Part shown: in pieces, positions 50,557 to 59,025 of the stretch
How positions within the stretch are numbered: position 1 is the first letter of the stretch
Layout: each line of letters opens with the position of its first letter
Assembly (NCBI GenBank): GCA_944320725.1
Contig: CALUIM010000014.1
Coordinates: forward strand, 1 to 64,000
DNA: 64,000 nt
DNA from: an uncultured Coriobacteriaceae bacterium
GTDB taxonomy: Bacteria; Actinomycetota; Coriobacteriia; Coriobacteriales; Coriobacteriaceae
Reading direction: 5' to 3'
The notes under the pieces: generated by a model
The model's database searches: none
Told to the model about the DNA's origin: nothing
What the model saw: only the letters and a program-made list of their open reading frames with translations
Position numbers and translations under genes: made by a program

Positions 50557-51726
50557 ATGGCCTTTTGCTACAACTGCGGCAATCCGCTAGGCGATTCCGA
50601 TAAGTTCTGCGCGGCATGCGGTGCCGCCGTTATTGCATCTCAGCCGGAGGCTGCCTCTGCAGCCGAGGCGCCAGCTGAGCCGACCTCCGCTGCGTCCGAG
50701 CCTGCTGAAAACCCTGCTGAAGAGGCGGCGACGGAGCCGGTGGCCGAGTCCGCCGCTTCCGTCGGGGAAGCCCAGGCCGAGGGCCCGGTGACACCTGAGC
50801 AGCCACCGCAGGATTTCAGCTATCGGCAATACGCGACTCCCGGCAACGCGCAGGGCAGCATCCCTACTGGTCAGACCGTGCAGACGCCCGCCATCGTGCC
50901 GCCGCAGGGCCCGAGCCCGCTGTCGCGCGCATGGAGCGATTTCAAGGCGTCGCCCAGCAAATTCAAGATCATCCTCAAGCTTGCGGCGTTCCAGTTCGTT
51001 CCCGGCGTGGGCGGTCTCGTGACGAGTGGCTATATGTACACCTGGGCCAAGGAGCAGGCGTTCGGCAAACACGAGCCCATGCCCCAGAAGATCGTGCGCC
51101 CCGGTGTGCTCGATAGCGGCCTGTACGCCTATGGTGTAAACCTCATTATCATGGTGGCAACGTTCGCGCTGTTCTTCATCTTAGGGATGCTACTCGGCGC
51201 CATCAATCTCGACGGCCTCATGCCGCTGCTCTGGCTCGCCTTTGTCATCGCGTCCGGCCCGTTCATCACAATCATGCTCTTGAGGAGCGCCATCTGCGGC
51301 AAGGTTCGCGCAGGCCTCAACGTCAAGCGCGCTTGGGAGATGTTCGCTGCGCAGAACAAGACCGGCAAGGCCTTCACCTCGTATTGGGGTCCCATGGCCG
51401 CCGCATTCGGCCTGACCATCGTGGCGTTCATCATCTTCTTCATCCTGTTTGGCGTGGTTTTGGGAACGAGCCTTGCGCCGCTTGCCTTCTCGGGGTACGG
51501 CATGTCGTACGGATACGCCAGCGCCTATGCCGCGAGCACCGCGTTTGCTGCGATCATGAGCTTCTTCCCGCTGATCATCATCCTGTTGTTCGCGCTTTTC
51601 TTCATTGGCACGGCGGCCTCCATGGTAGCCACGCGCGCCTTCGGCTATTGGATGCAGGACTTCAATCCGCGCGATTGGCCTGAGTACCAGGAGAACGCCT
51701 GGTATTACCAGAACAGCGTATTGTAG
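50557..51726 (+). CDS. Zinc-ribbon DUF4013-type membrane protein
   Basis: The protein (389 residues from ATG 50557) starts with a zinc ribbon, AFCYNCGNPLGDSDKFCAACGAAV, then an Ala/Glu/Pro-rich linker of about 90 residues and a domain with about six hydrophobic segments (MVATFALFFILGMLLGA, LTIVAFIIFFILFGVVLG, FFPLIIILLFALFFIG). The membrane part resembles DUF4013. The GGGGAGTG site precedes ATG 50557; GTG 50548 is close by. It is followed 67 bp later by another zinc-ribbon membrane protein. A regulatory or channel role is a guess. Confidence 0.75.
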   Translation: MAFCYNCGNPLGDSDKFCAACGAAVIASQPEAASAAEAPAEPTSAASEPAENPAEEAATEPVAESAASVGEAQAEGPVTPEQPPQDFSYRQYATPGNAQGSIPTGQTVQTPAIVPPQGPSPLSRAWSDFKASPSKFKIILKLAAFQFVPGVGGLVTSGYMYTWAKEQAFGKHEPMPQKIVRPGVLDSGLYAYGVNLIIMVATFALFFILGMLLGAINLDGLMPLLWLAFVIASGPFITIMLLRSAICGKVRAGLNVKRAWEMFAAQNKTGKAFTSYWGPMAAAFGLTIVAFIIFFILFGVVLGTSLAPLAFSGYGMSYGYASAYAASTAFAAIMSFFPLIIILLFALFFIGTAASMVATRAFGYWMQDFNPRDWPEYQENAWYYQNSVL

Positions 51727-51793
51727 CGCGTACAACGGTGTGGCGCCGCCCGCGGCGCGGCTTCGTATGGCGAGAGAATCGGGGTGGTAGACG

Positions 51794-53308
51794 GTGTTCT
51801 GCACAAGCTGTGGACATGAGGTCAAACCTGGAAGCGCGTTTTGCACGGCGTGCGGCGCACCGGTGCAACAGCCCGACGCTGCCAGCGATACGGTAGCTGC
51901 AGCGCACGAGGAGCCCGAGGCAGCGCCCCAGGAGTCGGCAGCGCCCGAGGTACCAGTGCCGGACGAGACGCCAGCGCCAACGGACGCCCCGGGCGCTCCC
52001 GAGGAGCCGCAGGGCAAAACATCGCGTCGCGGCCTGGTTATCGCGCTCGTGGCAGCGGCCGTGGTGATCGTCGTTGCGGCAGCGGCTTTCTTGCTGCGCC
52101 CCCAGGGCACTGCCACGGTTTCGGGCATCGACGGCGCCACGCAAGCCTCAATCGTCACGCGTATTCGTCCGCAGGGCGAAGACGAGGTCTTCCTCACCTC
52201 GTATCGTGTGCGGCTCTATGCGCTCTCTGCTGCCAACGACAAGCTTGCCGAGGAACTCGCTCGCGAGGCCAAGGAGTCCGAGCCGGTACGCGAGGTGCGG
52301 GTAACCGGCGACGGCGGCTTTACCTTCGCCGATATGGACGATGTGCCCGATGGCGGCTACCTCGTGGTGATCGTCGACAACGATACAGAGATCGAGCAGG
52401 AGCTCATCGTCGAGTACGCCGAGGATAACGACTATGCGGTCGACGAGATCGTGGTGACGCCGCCGGCAGAGGGCGATGATGCTGCCAAGGATGAGCCTGC
52501 CGAGGACGTCGACCCGCGTGCCGCGTCGTATGCGCTCTACCTGGCCAAATGCCAAGAGCTCATCAATACATACGGCGAGGGCACCGCGATCGATATCTGG
52601 GGTGGCTCGGGTCGCGCGGCAACGGGCCTTGTGCTCGCGCAGACCATCGATTTCAACGGTGACGGCTTGGAGGAGCTGCTCGTTGTCTACACGACGAGCA
52701 ACCTCGCAGACTCGTTCCAGGTAACGGAGGACACCTATCGCGTTGAGGTCTGGGCGTTTGATCCGGAGGGCGGCGAGGACGGCGAGGGGTCCATTGCACT
52801 CGTGCACGAGCAGCGCACGTCGTATACCAACGGCGGCATGACGTTCCTCACGCAGTACGTGCGCGATAACAAGGTGTATTTGTTCTTCGACGGCTACGAT
52901 ACGATCGATTACGCGGCAGAGGGCCTGCCCGAGAGCACCGTCCGCTATATCGAGGGCCTGTGGGGCATGCAGGAAGACCAGACGTTTGCCAAGGTGCTGG
53001 AAACCTGGAACCAGTACGATTACGAGGTGCCGGGCGGTGCCTTCGATCGGTACTTCCTCAACGGAGGCGAAGCGGCGGCGGACGCCTATGAAGCCGAGGC
53101 GGCGCAGTACATGAACGCCTCGACGTACAACTTCCTGGAGTTCTCCCAGTATTCAGATGGTGGCGTCAATTCGCTGGGTTCGAGCGGTCAGTCTGAGGCG
53201 CGCTATAGCGTCGACCAGACGTTGCAGATCACGCGTGACACGCTTGCGCTGCTCGAGGCGGGTGCGGGTGCAGCAGACAACGATGCGCCGGCGGCCAGCG
53301 ACGCGTAG
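51794..53308 (+). CDS. Zinc-ribbon, single-span protein with large extracellular domain
   Basis: The 504-residue protein has an N-terminal CTSCGHEVKPGSAFCTACGAPV zinc ribbon, a Pro/Glu/Ala linker, one membrane segment (GLVIALVAAAVVIVVAAAAFLL) and an acidic outer domain of about 390 residues. The outer part contains a beta-rich half and an IDFNGDGLEELLVVY motif resembling a calcium-binding FG-GAP/EF-type loop. The start is GTG 51794. Cytosolic zinc ribbon plus outer domain suggests signalling or assembly across the membrane, but no function is known. It precedes the tmk operon by 17 bp. Confidence 0.72.
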   Translation: MFCTSCGHEVKPGSAFCTACGAPVQQPDAASDTVAAAHEEPEAAPQESAAPEVPVPDETPAPTDAPGAPEEPQGKTSRRGLVIALVAAAVVIVVAAAAFLLRPQGTATVSGIDGATQASIVTRIRPQGEDEVFLTSYRVRLYALSAANDKLAEELAREAKESEPVREVRVTGDGGFTFADMDDVPDGGYLVVIVDNDTEIEQELIVEYAEDNDYAVDEIVVTPPAEGDDAAKDEPAEDVDPRAASYALYLAKCQELINTYGEGTAIDIWGGSGRAATGLVLAQTIDFNGDGLEELLVVYTTSNLADSFQVTEDTYRVEVWAFDPEGGEDGEGSIALVHEQRTSYTNGGMTFLTQYVRDNKVYLFFDGYDTIDYAAEGLPESTVRYIEGLWGMQEDQTFAKVLETWNQYDYEVPGGAFDRYFLNGGEAAADAYEAEAAQYMNASTYNFLEFSQYSDGGVNSLGSSGQSEARYSVDQTLQITRDTLALLEAGAGAADNDAPAASDA

Positions 53309-53325
53309 GACATGATGGGAACAGC

Positions 53326-54021
53326 ATGGCTCAAGAGCTAGCAGAGAAAATCGCAGGCGCGCCGAAGGCGCCCGAACCGGCGTTCATCACCGTTGAGGGT
53401 ATCGACGGCTGCGGCAAATCGACGCAGGCGCGTCTTGCGTGCCAAGCGCTCGAGCGCGCCGGCTACGACGTGCTCGCCCTGCGCGAGCCGGGCGGTGCCG
53501 CTATCTCGGAAAAAATCCGTGCGCTGTTGCTCGATCCCGCCAACAGTGAGATGGGCGGTGTCTGCGAACTGCTGCTGTATGAGGCGGCACGTGCGCAGCT
53601 TGTTCACGAGGTCATCGAGCCGGCGCTCGCGGCGGGCAAGGTGGTCGTTTGCGACCGTTTCTACGATTCCACAACTTGCTACCAGGCGTTTGCCGGCGGG
53701 CTCGACCGCGATCGCGTGCGTGCGGCGAATGAGCTTGCCGTGGGTGCGTGTCGGCCGCTTGTCACCTTCGTGTTCGATATCGACGCGCAGGCGGCCGCCG
53801 CGCGCCGTTCGAAGCGTACCGAGGACCGCATGGAGGCCAAGGGTCTTGCCTTTCAGGCGCGCGTTGCCGAGGGGTTCCGCGCGATCGCGGAAGAGGAGCC
53901 GGCACGTGTGAAGCTCATTGATGCCGCGCGCACCATCAATGCGATCCATGCCGATGTGGTAGCCGAGCTTCGTGCGGCGGGCTTCAGCATCCCCGACGAT
54001 ACCGAGGAGGCCGGGCGATGA
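53326..54021 (+). CDS. tmk: Thymidylate kinase
   Basis: This 231-residue enzyme phosphorylates dTMP to dTDP. P-loop EGIDGCGKSTQAR lies near residue 26, after an N-terminal extension of about 20 residues; ALREPGG and CDRFYDSTTCYQA (DRF motif) follow, with the lid RSKRTEDRME. Its last four bases overlap holB (ATGA), so tmk-holB-ricT form a coupled replication operon, an arrangement common in Gram-positives. GGGAACAGC precedes the ATG. Confidence 0.95.
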   Translation: MAQELAEKIAGAPKAPEPAFITVEGIDGCGKSTQARLACQALERAGYDVLALREPGGAAISEKIRALLLDPANSEMGGVCELLLYEAARAQLVHEVIEPALAAGKVVVCDRFYDSTTCYQAFAGGLDRDRVRAANELAVGACRPLVTFVFDIDAQAAAARRSKRTEDRMEAKGLAFQARVAEGFRAIAEEEPARVKLIDAARTINAIHADVVAELRAAGFSIPDDTEEAGR

Positions 54022-55160
54022 CGCCGGCGCCTGAGCATGCAGCGCCCCGCTCGCTCATGGCGCAGCTCGATACGCAGCCGCGCGTGCGGGCGTTTTTGGA
54101 GCGTGCCATCGCGAGCGGCCGCGCCTCGCATGCCTATCTGTTTTTGGGTGCGCCGGGCTCTGGCAAGCTCGATGCTGCATGGGCGCTCGCGCAGGCGATT
54201 ATCTGCGACGAGGGCGGCTGCGGCGCATGTGATGCCTGTGTACGCGTGGCGCGCCACACGCATCCCGATGTGCACTATCTTGCGCCCGAGAGCGTGACGG
54301 GGTACCTGATTGCCCAGACGCGCGACCTTATCGACGACGTTGCGCTCGCACCCATTCGCGCGCGTTCCAAGGTCTATATTGTCGACCGCGCCGAACAGCT
54401 CAAGGCCGATTCCGCCAACGCGCTGCTCAAGACGCTCGAGGAGCCGCCGCAGGGTGTGACGTTCATCTTGCTGGGCACCTCGGCCGAGACGATTCTGCCT
54501 ACCATCGTATCGCGCTGCCAGTGCGTGCCGTTCCGCATGATCGCGCCCGAGGATGCGGCGCGCGCGGTGGAGCGGACGTGCGGCGCGCCGCTCGAGCGGT
54601 GCCGCATGGCGGTTGCGGTGGCGGGAAGCCCCACGCGCGCCGTGGCGTTTCTCAAAAGTGCGAGCAGGCAAGATGCCCGTCGTCGCATGCTGCGCGCCAT
54701 CGACGCGCTGCCCCATGCCGACAACCTCGATATTCTCGATGCTGCCAAGGAGCTCGTCGTTGCGGTGAAAGCCCCGCTCGACGAGGTGAAATCCACCCAG
54801 GAGGCGGTGCTTGCCGAGAACGCCGACTTCCTCTCGCGTGGAGCATTGAAGCAGCTTGAGGACAGGAACAAGCGCGAACTCAATGCGCGCGAGCGTTCGG
54901 GTATCATGGAAGTGCTAGCGAGCGCGCGCTCGCTGCTGCGCGACGTGCTCGCAACCCTTGAGGGCGTTCCCGGTGGCATCGTGAACGAAGACGCTGCCGA
55001 CATCGTGGAGCGCTTGGCGCACGCAACCGGTCCCGTGGGCGCACTCGCCGCCGTCGAGGCCGTGTCTGCTGCCGAGCGTGCCATCGCCCGCAACGTAACT
55101 CCCCAGCTGACCTTCGAGGTCATGCTCTTCGATATCAGGAAGGCGCTTCTATGCCCGTAG
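54018..55160 (+). CDS. holB: DNA polymerase III delta-prime subunit
   Basis: This 380-residue clamp-loader subunit has a P-loop-like GAPGSGKLDAA in which the Thr/Ser after Lys is Leu, matching delta-prime subunits that do not hydrolyse ATP. A zinc cluster CGACDACVRVARHTHPD, then KVYIVDRAEQLKADSANALLKTLEEPP and the SRCQ motif (sensor 1 arginine) follow. It belongs to the loader that places the sliding clamp. It overlaps tmk upstream by 4 bp and ricT downstream by 10 bp, so translation is coupled. Confidence 0.92.
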   Translation: MTPAPEHAAPRSLMAQLDTQPRVRAFLERAIASGRASHAYLFLGAPGSGKLDAAWALAQAIICDEGGCGACDACVRVARHTHPDVHYLAPESVTGYLIAQTRDLIDDVALAPIRARSKVYIVDRAEQLKADSANALLKTLEEPPQGVTFILLGTSAETILPTIVSRCQCVPFRMIAPEDAARAVERTCGAPLERCRMAVAVAGSPTRAVAFLKSASRQDARRRMLRAIDALPHADNLDILDAAKELVVAVKAPLDEVKSTQEAVLAENADFLSRGALKQLEDRNKRELNARERSGIMEVLASARSLLRDVLATLEGVPGGIVNEDAADIVERLAHATGPVGALAAVEAVSAAERAIARNVTPQLTFEVMLFDIRKALLCP

Positions 55161-56707
55161 TTGTACCTGTTAAGTTTCCGTTCGCCTCCCGCTCCTTGTG
55201 GTTTGATCCGCAGGGGCTGGACATCATAGAAGGCGACCACGCCGTCTGCTCCACCGAGCGCGGCACCGAGCTGGGCTTGGTGCTCGAGGATCCCTATGAG
55301 GTGGAGGAGCGCGATCTGGCAGCGCCGCTCAAGCCGGTGTTGCGCATCGCTACCGATGAGGATCTCGACCGCGCCGATGAGCTTGTGGACCGTGGCGAGG
55401 CGGCCATGTCGGATTTCCGGCGCCTTGTGAAGCAAAACGGCCTCGACATGAAGCCCGTGGGCGTAGAGTACCTCTTCGGGGGCGAGAAGGCCGTGTTCTA
55501 CTTCGCTGCCGAGGAGCGCGTGGACTTCCGCCAGCTGGTGAAAGACCTCTCCTCGTTCTTCCACATTCGCGTGGATATGCGCCAGATTGGTGTGCGAGAC
55601 GAGACGCGCCTGGCAGGCGGATACGCCCAGTGCGGGCAGGAGCTGTGCTGCACGCGGTTTGGCGGACAGTTCGAGCCGGTCTCCATTCGCATGGCAAAAG
55701 AGCAGGATCTGCCACTCAACTCGTCGAAGATCTCGGGCGTGTGCGGCCGCCTCATGTGCTGCTTGCGCTATGAGTTCGAGGCGTACAAGGATTTCAAGAG
55801 CCGCGCGCCCAAGAAGAAAGCCGTCATCGACACGCCGCTGGGTAAGGCGAAGATCCAAGAGTACGATACGCCGCGCGAGCAGTTGGTGCTGCGTCTTGAG
55901 AGCGGCAAGGTCTTCCGTGTGAATCTTGCCGAGATGAGCTGCTCGGATGCATGCAAGAAGCGCGCCGAGGAGCAGAAGTGCGCCTGCCGCCCCGATTGCG
56001 TGACGCGCGAGGTGCTCGAGAAGATCGAATCGCCCGATATCGCGCTTGCCCTCATGGAGCTCGATCGCGAGGCGGGCGTAGACGTGGGCGATGGGCTTGA
56101 CCAGGCAGACAGGATTACAACATCCGGTCCCACGCCGCGCCGCCGCCGCACGCGTGACGATAGCCAGAAGGCTGCGCAGCCCGGTCGTGGCACGCGCGGT
56201 GCTGGCAAGGGCAGGGGACAGGCCGGTCAGGCGGCAGGCGAGAGTGCCGCGCCAACGCGCAGACGCCGTAAGCGTGCCACCGCGCCCGAGGTGTCGGCAG
56301 CCCCCGCGCGCCAGGACGAGCGTGCGGAGGGCACGTCGCGCCGGCGTCGCCGCCATGTGAGCGGGCAGGATGTCGCCCCAGAGCAGCAGGCGTCCACGCA
56401 GAGGCGCGCTCAGGTAGCAGATGATGAGGCGCCGCGTCGCCGCTCGCGCCGTCGTCATGCCGCGCAGACCGCGAAGCCCGATGTGCCGTCCGTTGCCGAG
56501 CAGGTGCAGGAGGGCGAGGTGAAGGTGACGCGTCGCCGTCCCGGCGACGGGGGAGGCGCGGCCGCCAAGAACGCTCGTTCGCAGGCTTCAGCGCCCGCCG
56601 ACGCCGCTGCCGAGCAAACCCAGAAGCGCCGTCGCCGCCGTCGCTCGCGCAAGCCCAAGCAGGGCGGCGCCTCCGACCAGGGCACCCCGGCATCAACCGA
56701 AAGCTGA
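55151..56707 (+). CDS. ricT: PSP1-domain protein (RicT/YaaT-like) with long basic tail
   Basis: The first 310 residues form the PSP1 domain of RicT/YaaT (mRNA-decay and sporulation/competence factor in Bacillus): FDPQGLDIIEGDHAV, YFAAEERVDFRQLVKDLSSFF, GGYAQCGQELCCTRFGGQFEPVSIRMAKEQ, and SGVCGRLMCCLRYE, with conserved cysteines likely binding Fe-S clusters. The last 200 residues are low-complexity Arg/Ala-rich with repeated RRRRR clusters, an unusual actinobacterial-style nucleic-acid-binding extension. It overlaps holB by 10 bp. A 15-bp hairpin follows the stop. Confidence 0.85.
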   Translation: MPVVVPVKFPFASRSLWFDPQGLDIIEGDHAVCSTERGTELGLVLEDPYEVEERDLAAPLKPVLRIATDEDLDRADELVDRGEAAMSDFRRLVKQNGLDMKPVGVEYLFGGEKAVFYFAAEERVDFRQLVKDLSSFFHIRVDMRQIGVRDETRLAGGYAQCGQELCCTRFGGQFEPVSIRMAKEQDLPLNSSKISGVCGRLMCCLRYEFEAYKDFKSRAPKKKAVIDTPLGKAKIQEYDTPREQLVLRLESGKVFRVNLAEMSCSDACKKRAEEQKCACRPDCVTREVLEKIESPDIALALMELDREAGVDVGDGLDQADRITTSGPTPRRRRTRDDSQKAAQPGRGTRGAGKGRGQAGQAAGESAAPTRRRRKRATAPEVSAAPARQDERAEGTSRRRRRHVSGQDVAPEQQASTQRRAQVADDEAPRRRSRRRHAAQTAKPDVPSVAEQVQEGEVKVTRRRPGDGGGAAAKNARSQASAPADAAAEQTQKRRRRRRSRKPKQGGASDQGTPASTES

Positions 56708-56765
56708 TTGTGCCCCGAACCGGCGCATAGCGTGCCTGCGCCGCGGGTAGAACTCGTCTAAGCTA

Positions 56766-56797
56766 GCAACCCTTCCTCCGCACGGAGGGAGGGTTGC
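56766..56797 (+). terminator. Terminator-like hairpin that overlaps the comF start region
   Basis: GCAACCCTTCCTCCG (56766-56780) pairs with 56783-56797 (CGGAGGGAGGGTTGC), leaving only CA between, followed by GTTTGTTT. The right arm contains the GGAGGGAGG ribosome-binding site and TTG start of comF, so one sequence serves as terminator of the tmk operon and initiation site of the next gene. Confidence 0.65.
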
Positions 56798-57558
56798 GTT
56801 TGTTTGGTGTCAAGGGCATATCATCCACCTCGCGCGGTGCCCAGATCTTGGCGCATGCGGGGGAGCTCGTGCTCGAGGTGCTCTCGCCCACGCGTTGCGC
56901 GGGGTGCGAGCGTGCCGGCGCGCTCATCTGCGAGCGATGCCTCGACGCGCTCGAGCTTATCGACCCCAAGCAAAGCTGCTGTTCGTGCGGGGCGCCGTTT
57001 GGGGCGCTGCAATGTACCGAGTGCACCGGTGAGGTGCTGCCATGCGGGCGGTGCTTGGCGATGGCGGGGTTTTCCGGTCCACTGCCGCGTATCATCAGGG
57101 CGTACAAGGATGCCGGTGAGCGCCGCTTGGCGCCGGAACTCGCCGAGCTCATGCTGGCGTGCGTCGAACATGCCGAGTGCGTGGCGCCCGATCGCTATGG
57201 CGGCATGCTCACCCAGGCAGATGCAGTCTCGTTTGTCCCGGCTACGGCGGCGGCCTTCCGGCGGCGCGGGTTCGATCATATGGAGCAGATCGCGCAGGCG
57301 TTTTGTGCACTGGCTGGCGTGCCGCTGCTCGATGCGCTTGCCAAGCATGGCTCGTATGACCAGCGTGCGCTGGGGCGCGCCTCGCGCCAAGCGTACGCCC
57401 AGGGGGCCTACGAGGTGGTGACACCGGTTGCGGGGATGCACCTGTTGTTGCTCGACGACGTGATCACCACAGGCGCGACGATCTCGGCTGCAGCGGGGGC
57501 ACTTGGTAACGCCGGGGCCGCCACGGTGGATGCGCTTGCCCTCGCACGCGTCTGGTAG
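56794..57558 (+). CDS. comF: ComF-family phosphoribosyltransferase-like protein
   Basis: This 254-residue protein has the N-terminal ComF zinc motif (SPTRCAGCERAG, ICERCLDAL, SCCSCGAPF, CTECTG) and a C-terminal phosphoribosyltransferase fold with FVPATAAAFRRRGFDHMEQIAQA and LLLDDVITTGATIS (PRPP loop). ComF/ComFC helps pass transforming DNA into the cytosol in naturally competent bacteria. The start is TTG 56794, or TTG 56800 six bases later; both lie in the right arm of a strong hairpin. Other competence genes are not adjacent. An RNA gene follows 12 bp after the stop. Confidence 0.85.
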   Translation: MRLFGVKGISSTSRGAQILAHAGELVLEVLSPTRCAGCERAGALICERCLDALELIDPKQSCCSCGAPFGALQCTECTGEVLPCGRCLAMAGFSGPLPRIIRAYKDAGERRLAPELAELMLACVEHAECVAPDRYGGMLTQADAVSFVPATAAAFRRRGFDHMEQIAQAFCALAGVPLLDALAKHGSYDQRALGRASRQAYAQGAYEVVTPVAGMHLLLLDDVITTGATISAAAGALGNAGAATVDALALARVW

Positions 57559-57570
57559 CTGCAACGATGC

Positions 57571-57576
57571 TATAAT
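57571..57576 (+). promoter_or_regulatory. Extended -10 promoter of the comF-downstream RNA
   Basis: TGCTATAAT (57568-57576) is an extended -10 element with a perfect TATAAT, the strongest -10 in the window, placed 12 bp after comF. Transcription should start near 57583. Confidence 0.75.
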
Positions 57577-57582
57577 CGTTGC

Positions 57583-57785
57583 GTTCCCTCAGGCTGTGGT
57601 TGCGGGTGCTACACCCTAGTCCAAGACAGACGCGGTCGAAGGGACCCACGTAAGCGTGCGCGTGCGCGCGTGCGCGATCATGGCGCGTCCTAGAGGTAAG
57701 CCGCACCGTCCGTATACATCTTTGGGGCAATTCCGCCCCGCGGGCGAGCGGGCTAGTCGTGATGCCGTTGCGGCGGCTGAGCAAA
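57583..57785 (+). ncRNA. Candidate structured RNA, probably the raiA RNA motif
   Basis: A stretch of about 200 nt without a ribosome-binding site lies between comF and hpf (raiA), behind a strong promoter. It contains stable hairpins GGGTG-CTA-CACCC (57604-57616) and GGGGC-AATTCC-GCCCC (57724-57739), a CTAGTC box repeated near 57616 and 57753, and CTCAG (57588-57592) pairing with CTGAG (57777-57781) to close the ends. The raiA RNA of Firmicutes and Actinobacteria is about this size and commonly lies between comFC-like and raiA genes. The identification rests on synteny and size, not on a covariance match. The 3' end is approximate. Confidence 0.5.
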
Positions 57786-57835
57786 CGCCCCGGTGCGCAG
57801 GTGTGGGGTCAAAGACCAGGTCAGCTGGGGGATCT

Positions 57836-58813
57836 ATGGGAAAAGCAGGGCGCACGCCCTTGGATGAGGATCGAAGGTTCGGTGCTATGGTGAAAACGCT
57901 GAGCAGGGTAGGCGCGCGGATCGTTGCGGGGGTGTGTGCCGCGGCGGCTGTCGTGAGTCTGAGCGCATGCTCGCTCATGACGCCCACGCTCGACGAGGCC
58001 CCTTCGCACGAGGTCGAGCAGACGGTAGACGACGCGCTGCTCGTGCAACCCGGTGCCCTGACCGTTGCGGTCGATACGGCCGATGCGCCGCAGGCGATGG
58101 TGGGCACCGACGGCTCCATCGAGGGCTATGCGGTCGATGTGGCGGCAGACGTTGCCGCGCGCATGGGGCTCAAGCTCAAGGTTGTTTCTGCTGTGTCACC
58201 CACCGAGGTGCTCTCCTCGGGTGAGGCGGATGTGTTTCTCGGCGCACTTGCAACCGACGAGAATGCCGAGGTCGTGGTGTTTGGCGATTACCTCGAGACC
58301 GCGATTGCCATCTTTGGCAAGCCTGCAGAGGGCGCCACGGTGACGGCGAGCGACATCGCGGCGGCAACGGTTGGCGTGCAGGATGGTTCGGCCTCGCAGG
58401 AGGCGCTCGCGCGTGCGAACATCGTGGGTACGCAGCAAACCTATAGCAATGTGAACGAGTGCTTCGAGGCACTCGGTGCCGGCGAGGTTCAGTATGTTGC
58501 CTGCGATGCCGCCTCGGGCGCGTATCTCTCTCGCGCCTATCCGGGTACCTCGTTTGTCGGCGCGATTGGTGCCACGAGCGCCTACGGGTTTGCCATGAAT
58601 GCGCAGAGCACCGATCTTGCACAGGCGGTGAGCCAGGCGCTCGATGCAATCACAACCGATGGCTCTCTCGACGCGGTGCACGCATCGTGGTACGGCTCGC
58701 TGCCGTTGTCGCTTTCTGGCAACACCGTCTCGGGTGTCACCATCTCCGATGCGACCGAGACGGCGCAGGGAGACGGTGCCGAGGAGGGCGACGACCTCAA
58801 CTCGCTGTCATAG
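57836..58813 (+). CDS. Solute-binding lipoprotein (ABC transporter family 3-like)
   Basis: The protein (325 residues from ATG 57836) has a signal peptide ending in an LSAC lipobox near residue 46, then a periplasmic-binding-protein type 2 pattern: ALTVAVDTADAPQAM, IEGYAVDVAADVAARMGLKLKVV, and late VDEAASGAYLSRAY-like and AYGFAMNAQSTDLAQAV segments. This matches amino-acid binding proteins, but no permease or ATPase gene is adjacent, so it may serve another transporter or be a sensor. ATG 57887 is an alternative start giving a shorter, more usual signal peptide; 57836 has a GGGGGATC site. It lies between the RNA candidate and hpf. Confidence 0.75.
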   Translation: MGKAGRTPLDEDRRFGAMVKTLSRVGARIVAGVCAAAAVVSLSACSLMTPTLDEAPSHEVEQTVDDALLVQPGALTVAVDTADAPQAMVGTDGSIEGYAVDVAADVAARMGLKLKVVSAVSPTEVLSSGEADVFLGALATDENAEVVVFGDYLETAIAIFGKPAEGATVTASDIAAATVGVQDGSASQEALARANIVGTQQTYSNVNECFEALGAGEVQYVACDAASGAYLSRAYPGTSFVGAIGATSAYGFAMNAQSTDLAQAVSQALDAITTDGSLDAVHASWYGSLPLSLSGNTVSGVTISDATETAQGDGAEEGDDLNSLS

Positions 58814-59025
58814 TGCATCTATCCTGCACCTGAACCCGCTTACGCGGGCTAACTGTCATACGCTATCGCCTTCAGCGGCGCACACCGGCGCTCAATTCGG
58901 CGTGCGTCGCTGTTGCGTACGTAGACGGCTGCCGCACAGACGCGCGCATTGACTGAATGATGGGCGCGGACATATGGGTACAAACTTGATACACGTATTG
59001 TCCCCGGATAGAAAAGGAGCCAAGC
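58814..59025. promoter_or_regulatory. Upstream region of hpf
   Basis: This 212-bp stretch has a small hairpin CCCGC-TTAC-GCGGG (58835-58848), and TTGATA (near 58986) with TATTGT as possible promoter elements before the AAAAGGAG ribosome-binding site. No gene is visible. Confidence 0.35.

Noticed and set aside
57583-57785. Signal recognition particle RNA, RNase P RNA or tmRNA
   Set aside because: The invariant motifs of these RNAs (GGUCAGGUCCGGAAGGAAG-type SRP loop, RNase P P4 core, tmRNA tag frame) were not seen; the raiA neighbourhood fits better.
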